This document shows, piece by piece, positions 10,331 through 23,602 of a stretch of DNA of 64,000 nucleotides. The notes beneath the pieces are model-generated. The model searched no databases. It worked only from the letters and a program-made list of their open reading frames with translations, and was not told the DNA's origin. Each line of letters opens with the position of its first letter. Within the stretch, counting starts at the first letter, position 1. The stretch covers positions 62,001 through 126,000 of the forward strand of contig JNDT01001834.1 in NCBI GenBank assembly GCA_000697055.1, read 5' to 3'. A program made the position numbers and the translations under genes. Source of the DNA: Saksenaea vasiformis B4078. Taxonomy: Eukaryota; Mucoromycota; Mucoromycetes; Mucorales; Saksenaeaceae.

Positions 10331-12921
10331 CTATGGTTCGTCGTGATTTGCTGCAAAATTCGAGAGGATATCATCTTCGCCATCGTGATTTTCAAGGGCA
10401 GCGCCAACTGCCTCCCGTAGCGAGGGGAAAAAGTATGGATATCGGTCGCGCACAGCACTGATAGGTTCGCCATCAACTTCCAGCTTTCGGTCATTGCAGT
10501 AGCACCAGTCTGATGAATCATCCGACGAAAAGCTTGCATTACCCATGATGACTCCTTCATGCTCTGAGATAGCATCGTCATCTCGTTTTTCCATTGGTCG
10601 TTGGTGTTCCACATCCTCAATCACGACCACTTGCTCGTTTGGACCTTTGTTTGTGTCTTCTGTTTCCAATGCATTGCAGCATCCCTTTTCACCAGACGGG
10701 TGACCACTGCCGTCTTTGTATTTGCCAAGATCAGAGTAGAATGCGCCAGGTGGAGTACGCCGACGTTGGCGGCCGAAGCCAGCAAATAATAGAGCTTTAC
10801 GGACGTTATATGCGTCGCTTAGCGCAATGTACCAAGACACCTTGCTTCCAGAATAGCGTTCGGCAATAATGCCTGCATCCATCAGACCCTCCATGCCTGT
10901 GTAGTCTATCCGATGGACACCCGTCAAGTCTAGTACAACAGCACGTAAAATCGGCTTCTCGCGTCCTTTTTCGACACTAGTGCACTCGTTCCATGGCCTG
11001 TCACCGACCTTGTCCGCGAGCGGCTTTCCGCGGCGTGTAGAGATTTTAATTTCATCCGTGAGCTTGTTTAGGAAAAATGCTGTATTTTCAAAGACCAGGT
11101 TTTCTTGCGGTTGGAAACACACGATACCACGACCAATGGGACGAACGCATTGACCAAGGGTTGGATGCGTAAAGGGGAGAAATAAGGCTCGATCGAGCTT
11201 TTCCACACTCGTGCCCAGGGACTTGTTCTTCTCTGGTTCTTCAGAAGGATCTTCCAGGTCCAAACGTCCTAGGACAGCGTAACCTGGTGCATGAATGCGG
11301 TAGAGCTGTACAATCAAAGAAATTCCCACAGGAACATAGACGCCCACGTCGATACGAGTTACCAATGAAATGATATATGCAGCAGCAAAGATCACCAGCT
11401 CGGACGGGTGGAAATCAAAGAATCTCCGCCACACTTTAGGTCCAACTATCAGATCTGTCACTGCGTGGGCAATAACGGCAGCCAAGCTTGCATCTGGGAT
11501 AAACTGAAATGCAGGTGTAAATGCATAAATTGCCAAGAGCACAATGACTCCGACAAAAAAGCTTGACAAAGGAGTGCGTGCACCAGATTTGGACATAACG
11601 GCTGTACGGGAGAATGCAGCTGTCGAAGGGTAGGACGAGAAAAAGGAACCAAGAACACATGATAGACCGGAAGCAATAATCTCCTGGTTGATATCGACTA
11701 TTATCGACATCTATTAGTAAGGCTGATAGAACAAGACAAACAAAAACTTACTTCTGTAATCAGACATTTTTCCCAAACTCGACGTTATCGCACCATGTTC
11801 CATCACTAGCAACACGGCCACACCCGGCAAATCGTTTGCCACTACTGATGCCAAGCTTCGATTGATGGTCGGAACTCCCATATTCTGGAACCCGGATGGC
11901 ACAGGACCTAAGATCTTGAAAGGACTCTGCTGGTATTTTCCAAAGTGGTTCACCAGGAAGGAGATCAAAGTAGTCACCACAATGGCAATAATGTTGCGAC
12001 TGCTGTTAAAATACATGATAGCTCTTGACCACCGAGGATAGCGAACACTGAAGCGGCCAGAAAAATATTTCACGGAGTAAAGCCAGACAAGTGTAAGCAA
12101 CCCTAATGCAGCGTCCACGTGCGAGTTCGGTAGATTAATCAGGGTCTTGCCAAATATCATGTAAGGAACATCCGTGGTCTTAATGCCTGGAATACCAAAG
12201 ATTTTGGCTAACTGGGTGATGAAGATTGTCAAACCACTGCCAGCCATGAATCCAGCGATGGCTGGCTGAGAGATAAAATTGAACAACAATCCAAGCCTCA
12301 GCATACCGACACCCAAAACGATGATACCACTGAGTAGTGCAAGATTTGTAGCCACCGTGTAATGGGTCCATACACCGGTCTGGAACTCTTGCGTGGCCAT
12401 AATTTTCTCTACTATTTGACCGACTAGCAACGAATTGATAGCCGAAGTACCTGATAATATGTGTAAGGGCTTGTGTTTCTGATTAGAATCTATTTGTCGG
12501 ACTTACCAATGCTAGCGTCTTTCGAAGTTCCTATGAATGGATAGAGAATGACACCGATGAAGCTAGAGTAAAGTCCGAACTGAGGAGGAAAATTGGCCAT
12601 TTTAGCTAGAAATAGGAGATCCAATGAGCATCGAATATTTGATCATGGTTTTTGGAGAACCCAGAAAAATTTGATAACAATTAATTTATCAATTACTTTT
12701 TACGTACCGTAAGCCATGGACTGAGGGACCACGATGGCGCCGACGGTAATGGCACAAATAAGATCACTTGTGAACCAGATTAAGTTATACTTTGGCAACC
12801 ATTCTACGATGGGAAATGATCTTCTTAAGAACGATCGCGAGCTAGATGGTAATCCCTTGATTCCGGACTTGATTTTTTCTCGAAGCGATGGTGGTCGGCT
12901 GTCAAGGATGACCGTAGACAT
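10331..12921 (-). CDS. SulP-family sulfate permease with STAS domain
   Basis: Plasma-membrane anion transporter expected to import sulfate. Four exons. The first ends IVVPQSMAYG. The second gives AKMANFPPQFGLYSSFIGV and YPFIGTSKDASIG. The third carries many hydrophobic helices (LLSGIIVLGVGMLRLG, FISQPAIAGFMAGSGLTI). The fourth continues as RIDINQEIIASGLSCVLGSFF with SYPSTAAFSRTAV. The C-terminal cytoplasmic STAS domain is visible as ILRAVVLDLTGVHRIDYTG with downstream ALSDAYNVRKALLFAGF. The tail is acidic and Ser-rich. The protein is about 800 residues, normal for fungal Sul1/Sul2. The apparent ATG at 11710 is not a start: the acceptor lies just after it, so Asp-Tyr-Arg joins Ile-Asp-Ile. Confidence 0.95.
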
Positions 12922-15900
12922 GACGATCGTTTGATAATATAAGAAGCTATTGGGATAGCAAAAAGACCAACAAATAAGGAAAAAGCACCGAAATCAAAGC
13001 TTGGAATTTAAAGGTTTCCAGGAGGGACTCCAAAAGAGCTTGTCACTCTGTTTGAACCAATATTATTGGGCTATGTCCATAAATGAGGTCAAAAAAAAAT
13101 TTCTCAAGGTAACCCAGACAGTCTATTGGATTACCATCTCAACCGATTGAATTCATAAGTTGTAATTTTGTTTTTTGTTTTTTTTTTCCTTCCGTAATTC
13201 ATGATCTGTCTTGCTTTTCATCACGGGAGCCTATTGAAGTGTCACATGCATGGAGAGGTTTAGGTTACAGTATATTCTGAGTTCCCATGTTTGGAAACTA
13301 CAGAGGTTCTCCGCATCTACGTATGTTTCACAAGTAACTTGACTTAGAGGGATATTACGCATAGATTGACGTCATTTTCATCAGCAGTTCAGCTTATTGT
13401 CCTAAAAGATAAGTCAAAATGTTCACGCGCACATAGCCTTTCCTCCTATCTTCTAGAAATTTAAGCTTATTTTTTTTTATTTTGTATGATATTATTAGTT
13501 AGAGCTGAAACAAAACAGTACTCTCTTCCTGCTGTCATCTTCTTTAGAAACTGAGAAAGTTTAATAACGACATGTTACGGCCATCCTATACGGCAAAATC
13601 ATTCAAAAAGGGAAATAAAGAATCGACAGTTTGGCCAATGTGAACACAAGAACAATGCAAAAAGATAAGGCCGAGGCCATGTAAAGTGCATGATTCTGCG
13701 CTGTCAAGGTTAACAGGCACGTACCTCCTTTACCCAGTTTTCACCGGTCATTTGACAACAAATCAGATGAAATTTGAGATCTTAACAGTTCTGCATGGCC
13801 TGCATGGATCTTCATGTAATTTAAACTATGTGATGGCTGCAGATTTTCGAGAGGCTTTTTTGCCACAATTTTTTAAAACTGCTGGCGTGATGCTAGCGCC
13901 GTTGCGGAGCAGTAAAACTAGATCTTTTCTCGAAGTTTTTTTTAGTCCGACAAGATTAAGCTTTCAAGCGTGACCAAAGAAATCCTCCATTCAACTCCAG
14001 GTAATTCACATCTGGTTCGCCTTGTTTAGGCATGGTAGTTTATTATTATGCACGTGACCGAAACCAAGAACTCTCGGAAGCATATTCATAAGCGTTTCAG
14101 TGCACAGTGCGTACGAGTTGTATCTTCCATCCATTGGTGTTGTGATAAGACCAATTTCGAATCGACAAAAGTGGAAGAGGATCGCTTTAAGCCGTAAGCA
14201 GCCGACTATCACTTGCAGTTGCAATATCAGGAGCTGGCTGCTTGGTCTTGTTACCTCTAGCATGGCTACATGGTATGCAATGCAGCTTAAGTTTAAGCAC
14301 TGTAACAACGCGCGCGGTATGTTGTTTGAGCTTACCATCTTTGAACGTGTGAACTTGGGCCATTGTCACCATTTCGGAGAAGAATAATACATTAGTATTA
14401 GAGCTTCTGAAACTGTCCGTCATGGCAATGACCTGACGATGGCGATATCGGTTGTCACATTTTTTATTACCAACGTGCATGGCCTCCGAAACCGCATCCA
14501 CTTTGATTGATACAGATTATACACGTATAATGGAAATTGTTTGCTACGTCTGACATCGAAGATAGTAATTGGAATGTATTCCTTTTTTTTTCTTTTTGGT
14601 ACACAGATGCAATTCTTACTTCGACAAATCGTCAAAAGTTGAGCCATGCTTGCCGGCGGGTACTTTTTGGTCCATAACCCGAGTATAATATGTTTCGGCC
14701 TTCCCAGCCGGCATATCTGCTGCATATTCACCTCGTCGACAGTACTATGTGTACTTCCAAAAGCATTTCTTCCAAATTATTTGACATTTTCCTAACCACC
14801 GCGAACTGGAAAAGTTCTTACTGACCTCTATGAGATGAAGATAGGAGCGAGAAGACGGGCCAAGGTTGATGAAATCCTGACTAAGGTTTAGCGTTTGATG
14901 TACTTTTTAATTGAATAGGAGACACACCAGCCCTTTTTCTCTTATTCTTGGCAATTAGTACAACCTTTGATACTGTGCATGAGCCGATACCCATGCCAGC
15001 GGATACCAAAGCTTTCCACTTGGCGTATTGAAAAAGGTAAGGTTCTACTACTTCGGTACGGTCCTTGCATTAAGATGTTTCTAATTGGTTCAGCAAATTC
15101 ACGCCTCATTGAGTGATTGATCATATCAATTTTCTACTACTGTGACAACCTTGCGTGGAATTGAGATTCATGGACAGCATCTTCATTACTATAGCAAGGG
15201 CGTTACCGCAAGGAGATTGCCTTAACAGGAATTCGCTAGTCATACTGGGAAGGTTTCCTTGCGTTTATCATCTTTGTCCTATTATGTAGGTTCTGGACAA
15301 CCGTCAGTAAACGTGGTTATCCACTTGGTGGCATTTCCCTGTTGAACGAGGATTATGACTCCGAAGGCTTGCCGCAAGGTATGAGCTAAGAATTCTTACA
15401 CGCGCCTCATAGAGATAGTCATCACTAGGTACGAGGGCCGCTCATTGGATTCTGGTAACTCCATCTATTTCCTTTTGTGAATCGTGAGTGCATTGATGTC
15501 CTTTTTTCTATGGATGAAACACTCCTTAATAGATGGTGGGATACAATGGCGCACAGTAACATGCTCAGCCGATCAGTTGGAATGTTCTTCATCTTCAACC
15601 GAGATTTGGACCCTGCTGTGCATCTTGCAATCGGGGGAACGTATCGCAACGCAGCGATGTTCACGATAAGGTAATAACAATTAACTACAGTGTACATCTT
15701 AAAGCGGTATGGGCATTGTTATCATTATATGTAAGTCGCTGGTCCATGCTACGATAAAGTAAGAAGAAGACTAATGAGGGATTGCTTGATAGGAATATTT
15801 GTGGTTAGATTCTTAGTTAGACGGTATAGTCTACTGTACTTCAACATACAACGATTCCATGACTTTCACAGATCATTATGCAAACTAAACTCTTGTACTG

Positions 15901-18900
15901 ATCTTACTAATTTCGACTTTCGATAATGGTTCCACCTGGGCATCATACTAGAATTCAACGTATGCAAATAACATTCTAACAGTAGCTAGTTATTCCGGAT
16001 GATCTATTCACCAAAGAGTAAGCTTATTACTGGTAAGTCGACATCGTGATATAACAGGAATTCTCTTGCCACTATTATCAGTTTTCGAGAGTAACCTTAA
16101 TTTTTATACGTCGTAACGTGCTCATTCGTTGCAGGCAAACTGAGTACTTTAGTGGAAATTCATTGCCTTCTCTATCTTTTTTGTATCATTTTCTCAATAT
16201 AAAATGCACCATAAGTTACAGTGCTTAGCAATGATTTTTAGTGATCTCTCCAGGTCCATAGGTACACATGTTCCAGGCTCCCTGCGAGGTCATGTGAAGC
16301 TTTTCAAAAATTTGCGCGCCATTCCTTTCCAGTCTGCTTTTCCTACCTGGACTTACTTGGCGGGACTTTTCCTTCTTTTCCTTTCGAGGTTAATTGTAAG
16401 TACACATGGGGACAAATTCACATGCACCTGCAGAAAACAATAATATTATGATTGCTTTTTACTTCCTTATTTCTTTATTCTTTTTTACTTCGCCTATCCA
16501 CGCGAGTTCCAGCGTTAAGTACCTGTCAACAGAAAATGATCTATGCCACACCAATATACGGGCATTAAGACTTAAAGGAATGTTTAACCACACCTGCCAA
16601 GCCTAGAATCATCGGTATCCGCAATGGCATTGTCCAGTTTACCGGCTCCTGTACTGCAGACCTTTGACCCTATATTCCAGACGGTTTGCAAATACACATG
16701 ACTGAGTCACCGCCACATAAAGAAGGCACCTGTGGTCACGGGAAGGGCCTTTCTGAAGTAACAAATCAACACTGGTGCACACGTGCGTCTCAGACACATT
16801 GGTTGCACGATCTGAAACCCTGCGTTTAAGTTAGTTCTGCACTGGATACTCTCTATTACCCTCTTCGCATCAGGACGAAAGATTTGGTTTGCCATCAGTA
16901 CATCATCATTAACGAAGAAGAGGACAGCAATGACATCAATGACAAATCATGTCCTCTGTTATGTAATACATATACACAATTTCCTACAATTGCATCTCAT
17001 AAAGAGTGGTAGAATGTCGACAATAGAGACGAGGAAGACAACCAGGTCAGCTATATCAGGACATCTTATACAGTTATTTGCCTAAGAGACAAATTGGAAG
17101 GTGCCACTGCCTGACGTAACCATGCATAATATGAATGGATTAGCTAGTAATACCTCACGTCTCTCTTCATAGTGCGAAGGTCCAGTCAAAGTTCTATTCT
17201 ATACACGCCTTCGCTAATGACTGATCTCATAACCTATCAGGTCGTAAAGAATAAATGCTCGGTATAACGGGGTCGAAAATGACAAAGGTTCTGCTGCCTC
17301 TTTATTGTTCTCATCATTCGGTTTGGACTCAAAACTAGCGGTTATTATAGTTTCAAACAAATAAGCAACGTTGCTGGTGGTTTGGTTCCTATCACCATAC
17401 GTCGTGTTGACGCGGAGGATTGACTCGTAAAAACCACATAATTGATCATAACATAATGTCCAGATCCTTTCTATTCGTGTGCCTGATTGCAGGATCTTTT
17501 TTTTTCTGTAAACGATTTCTATTGGTAGGTAGATGTAACAGAAACCAAGAAAGCGTAGCCAGGAACAGACAATAGGCGGAACTTTAAAACGGTTGCAGAG
17601 CGACCTTGGTGGACTCACCTTGCGAACTAGATTTCTATCTCAGAATTGAAGAAACACAAACGCAAAGGGACACGGTAAAATAGTTGAAGCCCGTCTGTCC
17701 GCGCCCGACCGTGGGAACCCCGTCTTCGTGTAATGATCTCAAATGATCCTCGTCAAAGACTGATTTCCTGAAACTAACCAATATCCCGGCAAGTTGGCAC
17801 AAAGTTGGTTATCATTCCAAACAACTGATACTATCGTCTGATGTTTATAAGCTCAGCCGAACTTTCTCGCTTTCTCTTCTTAGATGGCGACTGTGGTCAT
17901 CTCACGTTACAGTTGAAGACATCGGAAGCAGAGATCGCGCCCGAAATTATTTGCCTCCTGCTTTTGGGGTTGGTGACTACCTCAGGTGAGGTCTTCTTTG
18001 ATCAGGCCATACATACTGCTCTTCACTTTGATATGAAAAATAGATTCATTCAAGGAGATATAGAACGGCTTTGAGATCGACGTTCATTCCTTCCGACTTG
18101 CGAATTAAATAGTAACTATATATTCTGTCTCCTCTTTACTGCTCCTACCTACAGAGTGGAACCGATCCTCTGGAATGACATGTTGCACTACGTCCTCAAG
18201 AAATCGTAAACGATAGGAATCGTTAGGCCTTCACAGCTTTTATCGATCAAGATAAGGCCACTGAAAGATCTTCGTCAATGCATCCCAGAACGAATTTCTT
18301 ATACCTTACTTAGGATATGCAGGTATGCAGGCGACGAATTCCCCCTTGTTTGAGGGCCGTTATCAGGGTCCCTTTTATATTACTTGGGCTGTGTTCGAGT
18401 GATTTAATCAGAGAGGCACGCAGACTTGCTCGGAAGTGGCTACTTTTATGCGGATATCCCTGGATTTTCATTCTGTGATAATATTGCCTGTATGAACCTG
18501 TCATTTCAGGACGTTTCTACTCTCGATCAACGGACTTGTCGATGGTTCCACATGTGGAATAATCGGCTATATCTACCTACGTTCTTCATAGAAAAGCTAA
18601 ACTCTCATCTTCAACGTGAGTGATGTAGCTCGACTGCATGATGCGTAGGAAGGAGGAAAGCTGGAAACGAAAAAGTCATTACGCACTCTGCCCCTCGATG
18701 TGCTGACTTTGTGTAACAAGACCTTCTGAAATCTAATTTGTAAGCATACAAGATCTATTTATGGGAAACACGGAATGCACTCTTGAGAATGCAAGATCCA
18801 GGTGGCAGTGGCTTACCATTGAAGCATTCATGCCTATTGTATCACAAGTCGGGTCTTGCAGAAAACCTTAAGACCGCGCTCGTAACGATGTATACTTTTG

Positions 18901-18991
18901 CGAAACGTTATTATACTTAAAAACGAAAGCCAAAGCATCGATATGTTCATCCATGCAAGTTAAAAAATTAAAAGTAAACTTTTTTAACGTG
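12922..18991. other. 6 kb gene-poor region
   Basis: No reading frame in this stretch shows a domain, a motif or a spliced continuation I recognise on either strand. The longest open frames (17214-17618 minus, 14006-14338 minus, 13686-13973 plus) have mixed composition and no visible motif. It may contain decayed mobile elements or unrecognised non-coding transcripts. The first few hundred bases should hold the permease promoter. Confidence 0.5.
13367..13374. promoter_or_regulatory. CRE-like palindrome TGACGTCA upstream of sulfate permease
   Basis: Perfect palindrome about 450 bases upstream of the permease start. Sulfur genes in fungi are often under bZIP control, but the Met4/Cys3 site differs from this one, so any regulatory role is speculative. 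Confidence 0.25.
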
Positions 18992-20812
18992 TTATTTAGG
19001 CATCAGAGGGTCAAATGTAATGTTTTCTCCAGGTTGATGACTACCATCTCGTAAAATTGAGGATGGCATGGATAATCCGGCCTGATAAAGAGAAACAGGT
19101 GGGGTATTCGACATAGGCTGTGGTTGTCGATGGTAATAGCTGTTGTCTCCACCACCTCCTCCACCTCCTCTATTATTTTCTTCATTTCCTCCGCCGTCTG
19201 CAGCATTGTCTCTAACCATGTCACAATTAGGAGGTTTGTTATCGAACGTTGACATAAGTCCGCTTGACGAGGAGGGTGCAGCGCTTGTAACTGCTACCAT
19301 AGTGGACGCATAATCCGAATACGAGGTTTGAGTCGGCAAGTTCATCGAATGAAGAAGAGCCGGATTAGGGTGTGACGATGATGATGACGGGGAAGCAGAT
19401 GGCGAATCATGATTATGAAGAGGATGAACGGGATTGAGCAATTGTCCAATGTTGGGGTTTGTTGCAAATCGTTGATGCTGCTGTTCATGACTTTCCTCGG
19501 CACAACGACTATCAATTGATAAGCGATGCCCGCCGTGGAACGCGTCTGGAACCATATGCGGATGAACCATTGAAGGATGATGATGTTGTTGCTGCTGTTG
19601 ATGATATGATTGCTGCTGCGTTCGGTCTTGGGGCAAAATCATGTCGCAATTGCGTGAATCAATCCTAGCCATAGGCGAAGGAAGAGAGCTTGAGGAAGCT
19701 GAAGAGGTCGAATAATGACGTTGATGTTGGAAAGATGGGCGGACAGGTGATAGCATCGGTGTCCCAGGCGAGGACGAGATACCGGTTGGTGAGGGCGTCG
19801 CCGGATATCCGGTGTTGTACATTGAGACCGGGATCTGGCTGTACGGCTTCTGATCAATTTCCATGCGTTGTGGTTGTGCATACATAATGTTGCTGCTGTG
19901 GAACGGATCGGTAGGTGAACGTAATGATCCGAGGGACATGCTTCGCAGGGGGTTCACACGGCGGTCTAAAGAAGAGAGCTACGTCGTTATTATTGGGCCG
20001 TAAAGGGAAAAAGAGCTTGCTGCTAAATTTACCGCCATACTCGAGCGAGACCTCACCATGATTCTCAAAGGTAGGCTCTACCATGGGAGGAATGCGGAAG
20101 TTCTGTTTCATTAGCAGTTCCGGCGAGATTTCCAGGCTGGCAAGCTCAGGCACAGACGATGGTGTGCGCAATCTATTTTGAAGGATGTCTTCCGGATTGT
20201 AGTAGGATATCAAGTGTTGAGATACGCCATTGACTACGATGGACATTGTCTTCTTGATTAGTCCGTTCTTGCGGAATTTATATGAGTCCGAGAGGCTACC
20301 GACCAGTCGGCGTTCTCTGCTTCTGTCGACCGTCATGCCTGCTGCGGCCGCCACGGTACTCGTGTGTTGATCTGCACTGTAACTTCGTTGTCGTGCATCC
20401 GCGCCTGATGAACCTGAAATTGAAAGCTTCTTGTCTGGTCCACGTTTATCAAGTTCTCGATAAATGAGAAAATTGCCAAGAATACGAGATGGGCTCCACA
20501 CTAGACCGTCCGTCCACCGCTTAATACCTATCAAATTGCAAATAAACCCCTTGTCCTGTGACCCCAGCCCCGTCCTACACACACCCTGGCCCCTGTCATC
20601 ATTGCTTTCTCTTTCTTTTTTTTTCCTTTTTTTGATATACCTGACTCGCGCTCGTCGAACACAAAGACGGAGCCGGATTGAATCATTTTACGTTCTTTTT
20701 CTTGCAAACGTCGGCATATCCTAGGCAGTAACCCTCGTCGACAACCCTCAAAGATAAGAAGAACATCTTGTGTCGTCTCGATGTACCCGTGGAAAGTTTC
20801 AGTCATTAGCAT
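18992..20812 (-). CDS. Gti1/Pac2 (WOPR) family transcriptional regulator
   Basis: Nuclear DNA-binding regulator of the family that includes Wor1, Ryp1 and Pac2, which control morphological switching and sexual development. Exon one gives TETFHGYIETTQDVLLIFEG and ERKMIQSGSVFVFDERESG. An intron whose 5' part is very A-rich on the coding strand follows, then GIKRWTDGLVWSPSRILGNF with FLIYRELDKR, which together form the first WOPR block. The second block is SDSYKFRKNGLIKKTMS and QHLISYYNPEDI. The C-terminal half is low-complexity: Ser/Pro-rich, a Gln/His stretch, and a run of seven Gly. A second intron begins just after Leu-Glu-Tyr-Gly and shifts the frame into the Ser/Pro tail. The start at 20812 (MLMTETF) was chosen because WOPR proteins begin a few residues before the conserved T-x-x-G-x-I. 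An in-frame ATG 51 bases upstream exists. Confidence 0.93.
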
Positions 20813-23602
20813 ACCAAGAATGGAGTAAAGGTTCAAATAGCAAATGAAAACGAATGGAACCACAAAAGTAGAAGTGTTTCTGCTTTAGTTATGTTGGAGG
20901 AGATCTGTCAAAGGGAATGTGGACGGTATAATAAAGTATACACCGAACAAGAAAAGCGAATAAGGTAGTGTAAAAGAGAAAAGACGAACGATATCTTGTC
21001 GCACTAAAACTTTCGTTAGTCGTCTAAATATTTTGCCGTACATGCTTTTTTTTTTTATAACTAAAACAAGGTGCAACAGAGCCCCACGATGGTGCTCTCT
21101 TCTAAGTTTGTTACATCGTTCCTGGTCTGCTGTTTTTGACAACTTAACCCCTGGATAAATTTTTATAGTTTTTTTGCTTGCTGTTATCAACATTGTGGGG
21201 CAGGCAGCACTAGTTATCACCGGGGCGGGTGTCTAAATCTTTATTTTTTGGACCCGATCTGCCGAAAGATGATCTATCCATGGCGCTGACACACATTGCA
21301 CCAATCGTCCCTGGTCCAGTTGTACTACACACCAAAAGATCGTCTCTAAAGCCGATAATGCTGCTTTAATGCTTACTGGTATTGCAATTGCTTGATATTA
21401 AAACAAATCATAACCCATTTATACTCTTTTTAACCGCCTGTTATATTTTCTTTATTTGTGCCCCTTCGCCAAGAATCTGCCAATGTTTTTTTATGCCAAA
21501 GCATTGATCGCTGAGTCGGGTTTTTGTGGATATTAAATTGCGGCTGTTTCATATATACCATATCCAAAATGCATCCGTAAATAAAGATATGAATGCGTAG
21601 AGTTGCCTGGATTGATAACTGTTTTGTACAACATCTACAGCTCCGCCAAAACTATTTAATTTGTAAACAAAGTTGAAAGACGAAATGCTCCACAGTTGCA
21701 CTGGCACTGGGCGCCTGTGCTAAACATATCCATTCAACAGCTCCGAATGCGGCGGTGCTACAATGTCTGTGTCAGAAGAGAAACACTGAAAATCGTGGCA
21801 CCAAACACTAACTGGAACGAAGATCGTTTTTTTTCTTTGGACGACCATTCCAACTTAACCAGGTGAAAGGGAAGACGATGAAGGTGCGAATTATCTCGTT
21901 CAATGCCATGCACGATAAAAATACGTTTTCGTCTTTTGGCTTGTGCTGTTTGTTATGATTACAAGGTCCCGGGCCGATAGTAACATTCCTTCCAAGCAGG
22001 TGACCTTTGCAGATCCTCTGTGGAGGCTGTGAATTTGTTTTCCGCTCTTCGGTATCTATAGCGCATGTTCAGATAGGTGATGTTCCCTGACACTGTGCCT
22101 TAACTATTCCCGCGACGGTCGTAAAAAAGGTGCACTGTATATTTTACCTGTTTACCCAGTTGTCTGTTGCTCGCTCTATTATCCTCCCCTCGCTTCGGGA
22201 ACATAAAGCCATCGAGCATTAAAGTATATTCTAACTTTTCAAATACTGACAGTAAATTCGCCCAATCGACGCTTATGTAATAACGACAATGTGGTATTGA
22301 CCTCAAATTGATGTTGTCGTTGGCAACGGTCAGATTCCCCGTCGGAAAGAACTTTATTTGCTGATAGTATAACAGAAAACAACTAGGCACGCGAATTCTC
22401 TGTTAACAACAATACATATTTGGCTGTTTCAGATCGTACTGTTTTATAAACTTCAGAAGAAAGTGCTATGGTCAAAGATCTCCCATTCCTGTGTCGCGCC
22501 TATCTAGCTTTTTTTGTTTTACTTTTTCTAGACAAGAGAAAACGCATAACAGAAGAGTTACATTAGTCCTAGATCCATATTTAGAAGCAGGGGGACAACA
22601 AATAGCATCAACTAAACTGGTTCGAAGTTCGGATTAGTCACAAACATCCGCAAAATTCCCGTAAAACAAGAAGAAGCACTGGATCAAAAAGTTTCAGAAT
22701 TAGACAGTTGATCTCTTGCTAACCTTTCGACAAAATAGTTGGACTAAGTTAGCCGAAGATCTCATGAAGAGATTTGAGTACTGATGTTGCAATAACATGA
22801 TAAGTCAATCTGCATTTGGATCAGAGCGCCTTACAAGGTACGTGAGATACACTTTTCTTTTTAATTTTGAAACAAAGATGATACTCGGTTTTTCTTCTGT
22901 TTTTGTTTCGCTGTTCCCAAAGGCAGAAGCGACCAAGTTGCATTTGCATCCTAAATATTCAGAATTTAGTGTGGCGAAAGTGGACATTTGCTTATTGCCA
23001 ACAAGTAATCTACCTAGGTAGTGATCTATTGTGTTCATACATGGCGCTCAAAGTAGGTTACTTGTTGATTGTCTCAGCCTGAACTAATGCAGGTCAGCCG
23101 TTAGAACAAAGAAAGCCGGTATTACTTGTAATGCATCTAGAAACAGAGCGTAAGAAAGTTAAATTCACTAAAGCATACCCAGTGGCGTTATATCAGTATG
23201 TACTTTCAGAAAAATACACGCCATCGTCGTGTGAAGATATAAGATAACTTCGACACGAAGAAAAACGATACGTGTTGTCTCACAGGTCTGAAATCGGACT
23301 TAGGACTTGGTAGTTTCTAAACGTTTGAATCGCGATTTGTGTCTAACATAACCAATTAAAATTCAGAAAAGTAAAGTTTAAAAATGTCAGACAGTCAAAC
23401 ATGACATACGTCTATCCAATCATTTATGACCTCCGGGATCATCGTCCGAACGCGTATCCTTTCAAAACATTGAGATTAAACAAACTCTTTAAAAATCCGA
23501 GTCCAATAACTATATTCGTATTTCATGAGGAGCTCGTTTTGAGGTTTTATAAAGATTTAAATGATCCGTTTTCTCTTTGACTAAAAGCTATAATATACCG
23601 AG
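20813..23602. other. 2.8 kb gene-poor region between two transcription-factor genes
   Basis: Likely holds the long promoters of the divergent WOPR (-) and Sfp1-like (+) genes. Reading frames here are short and without motifs. Long upstream regions are common for fungal developmental regulators. Confidence 0.45.

Noticed and set aside
11698..11710. Apparent start codon of the large permease exon
   Set aside because: Family alignment requires Asp-Tyr-Arg-Ile-Asp-Ile across an intron that ends just after this ATG, so it is intronic.
17214..17618. Minus-strand frame of 134 codons
   Set aside because: No recognisable motif, several rare residues in clusters, and no supporting context.
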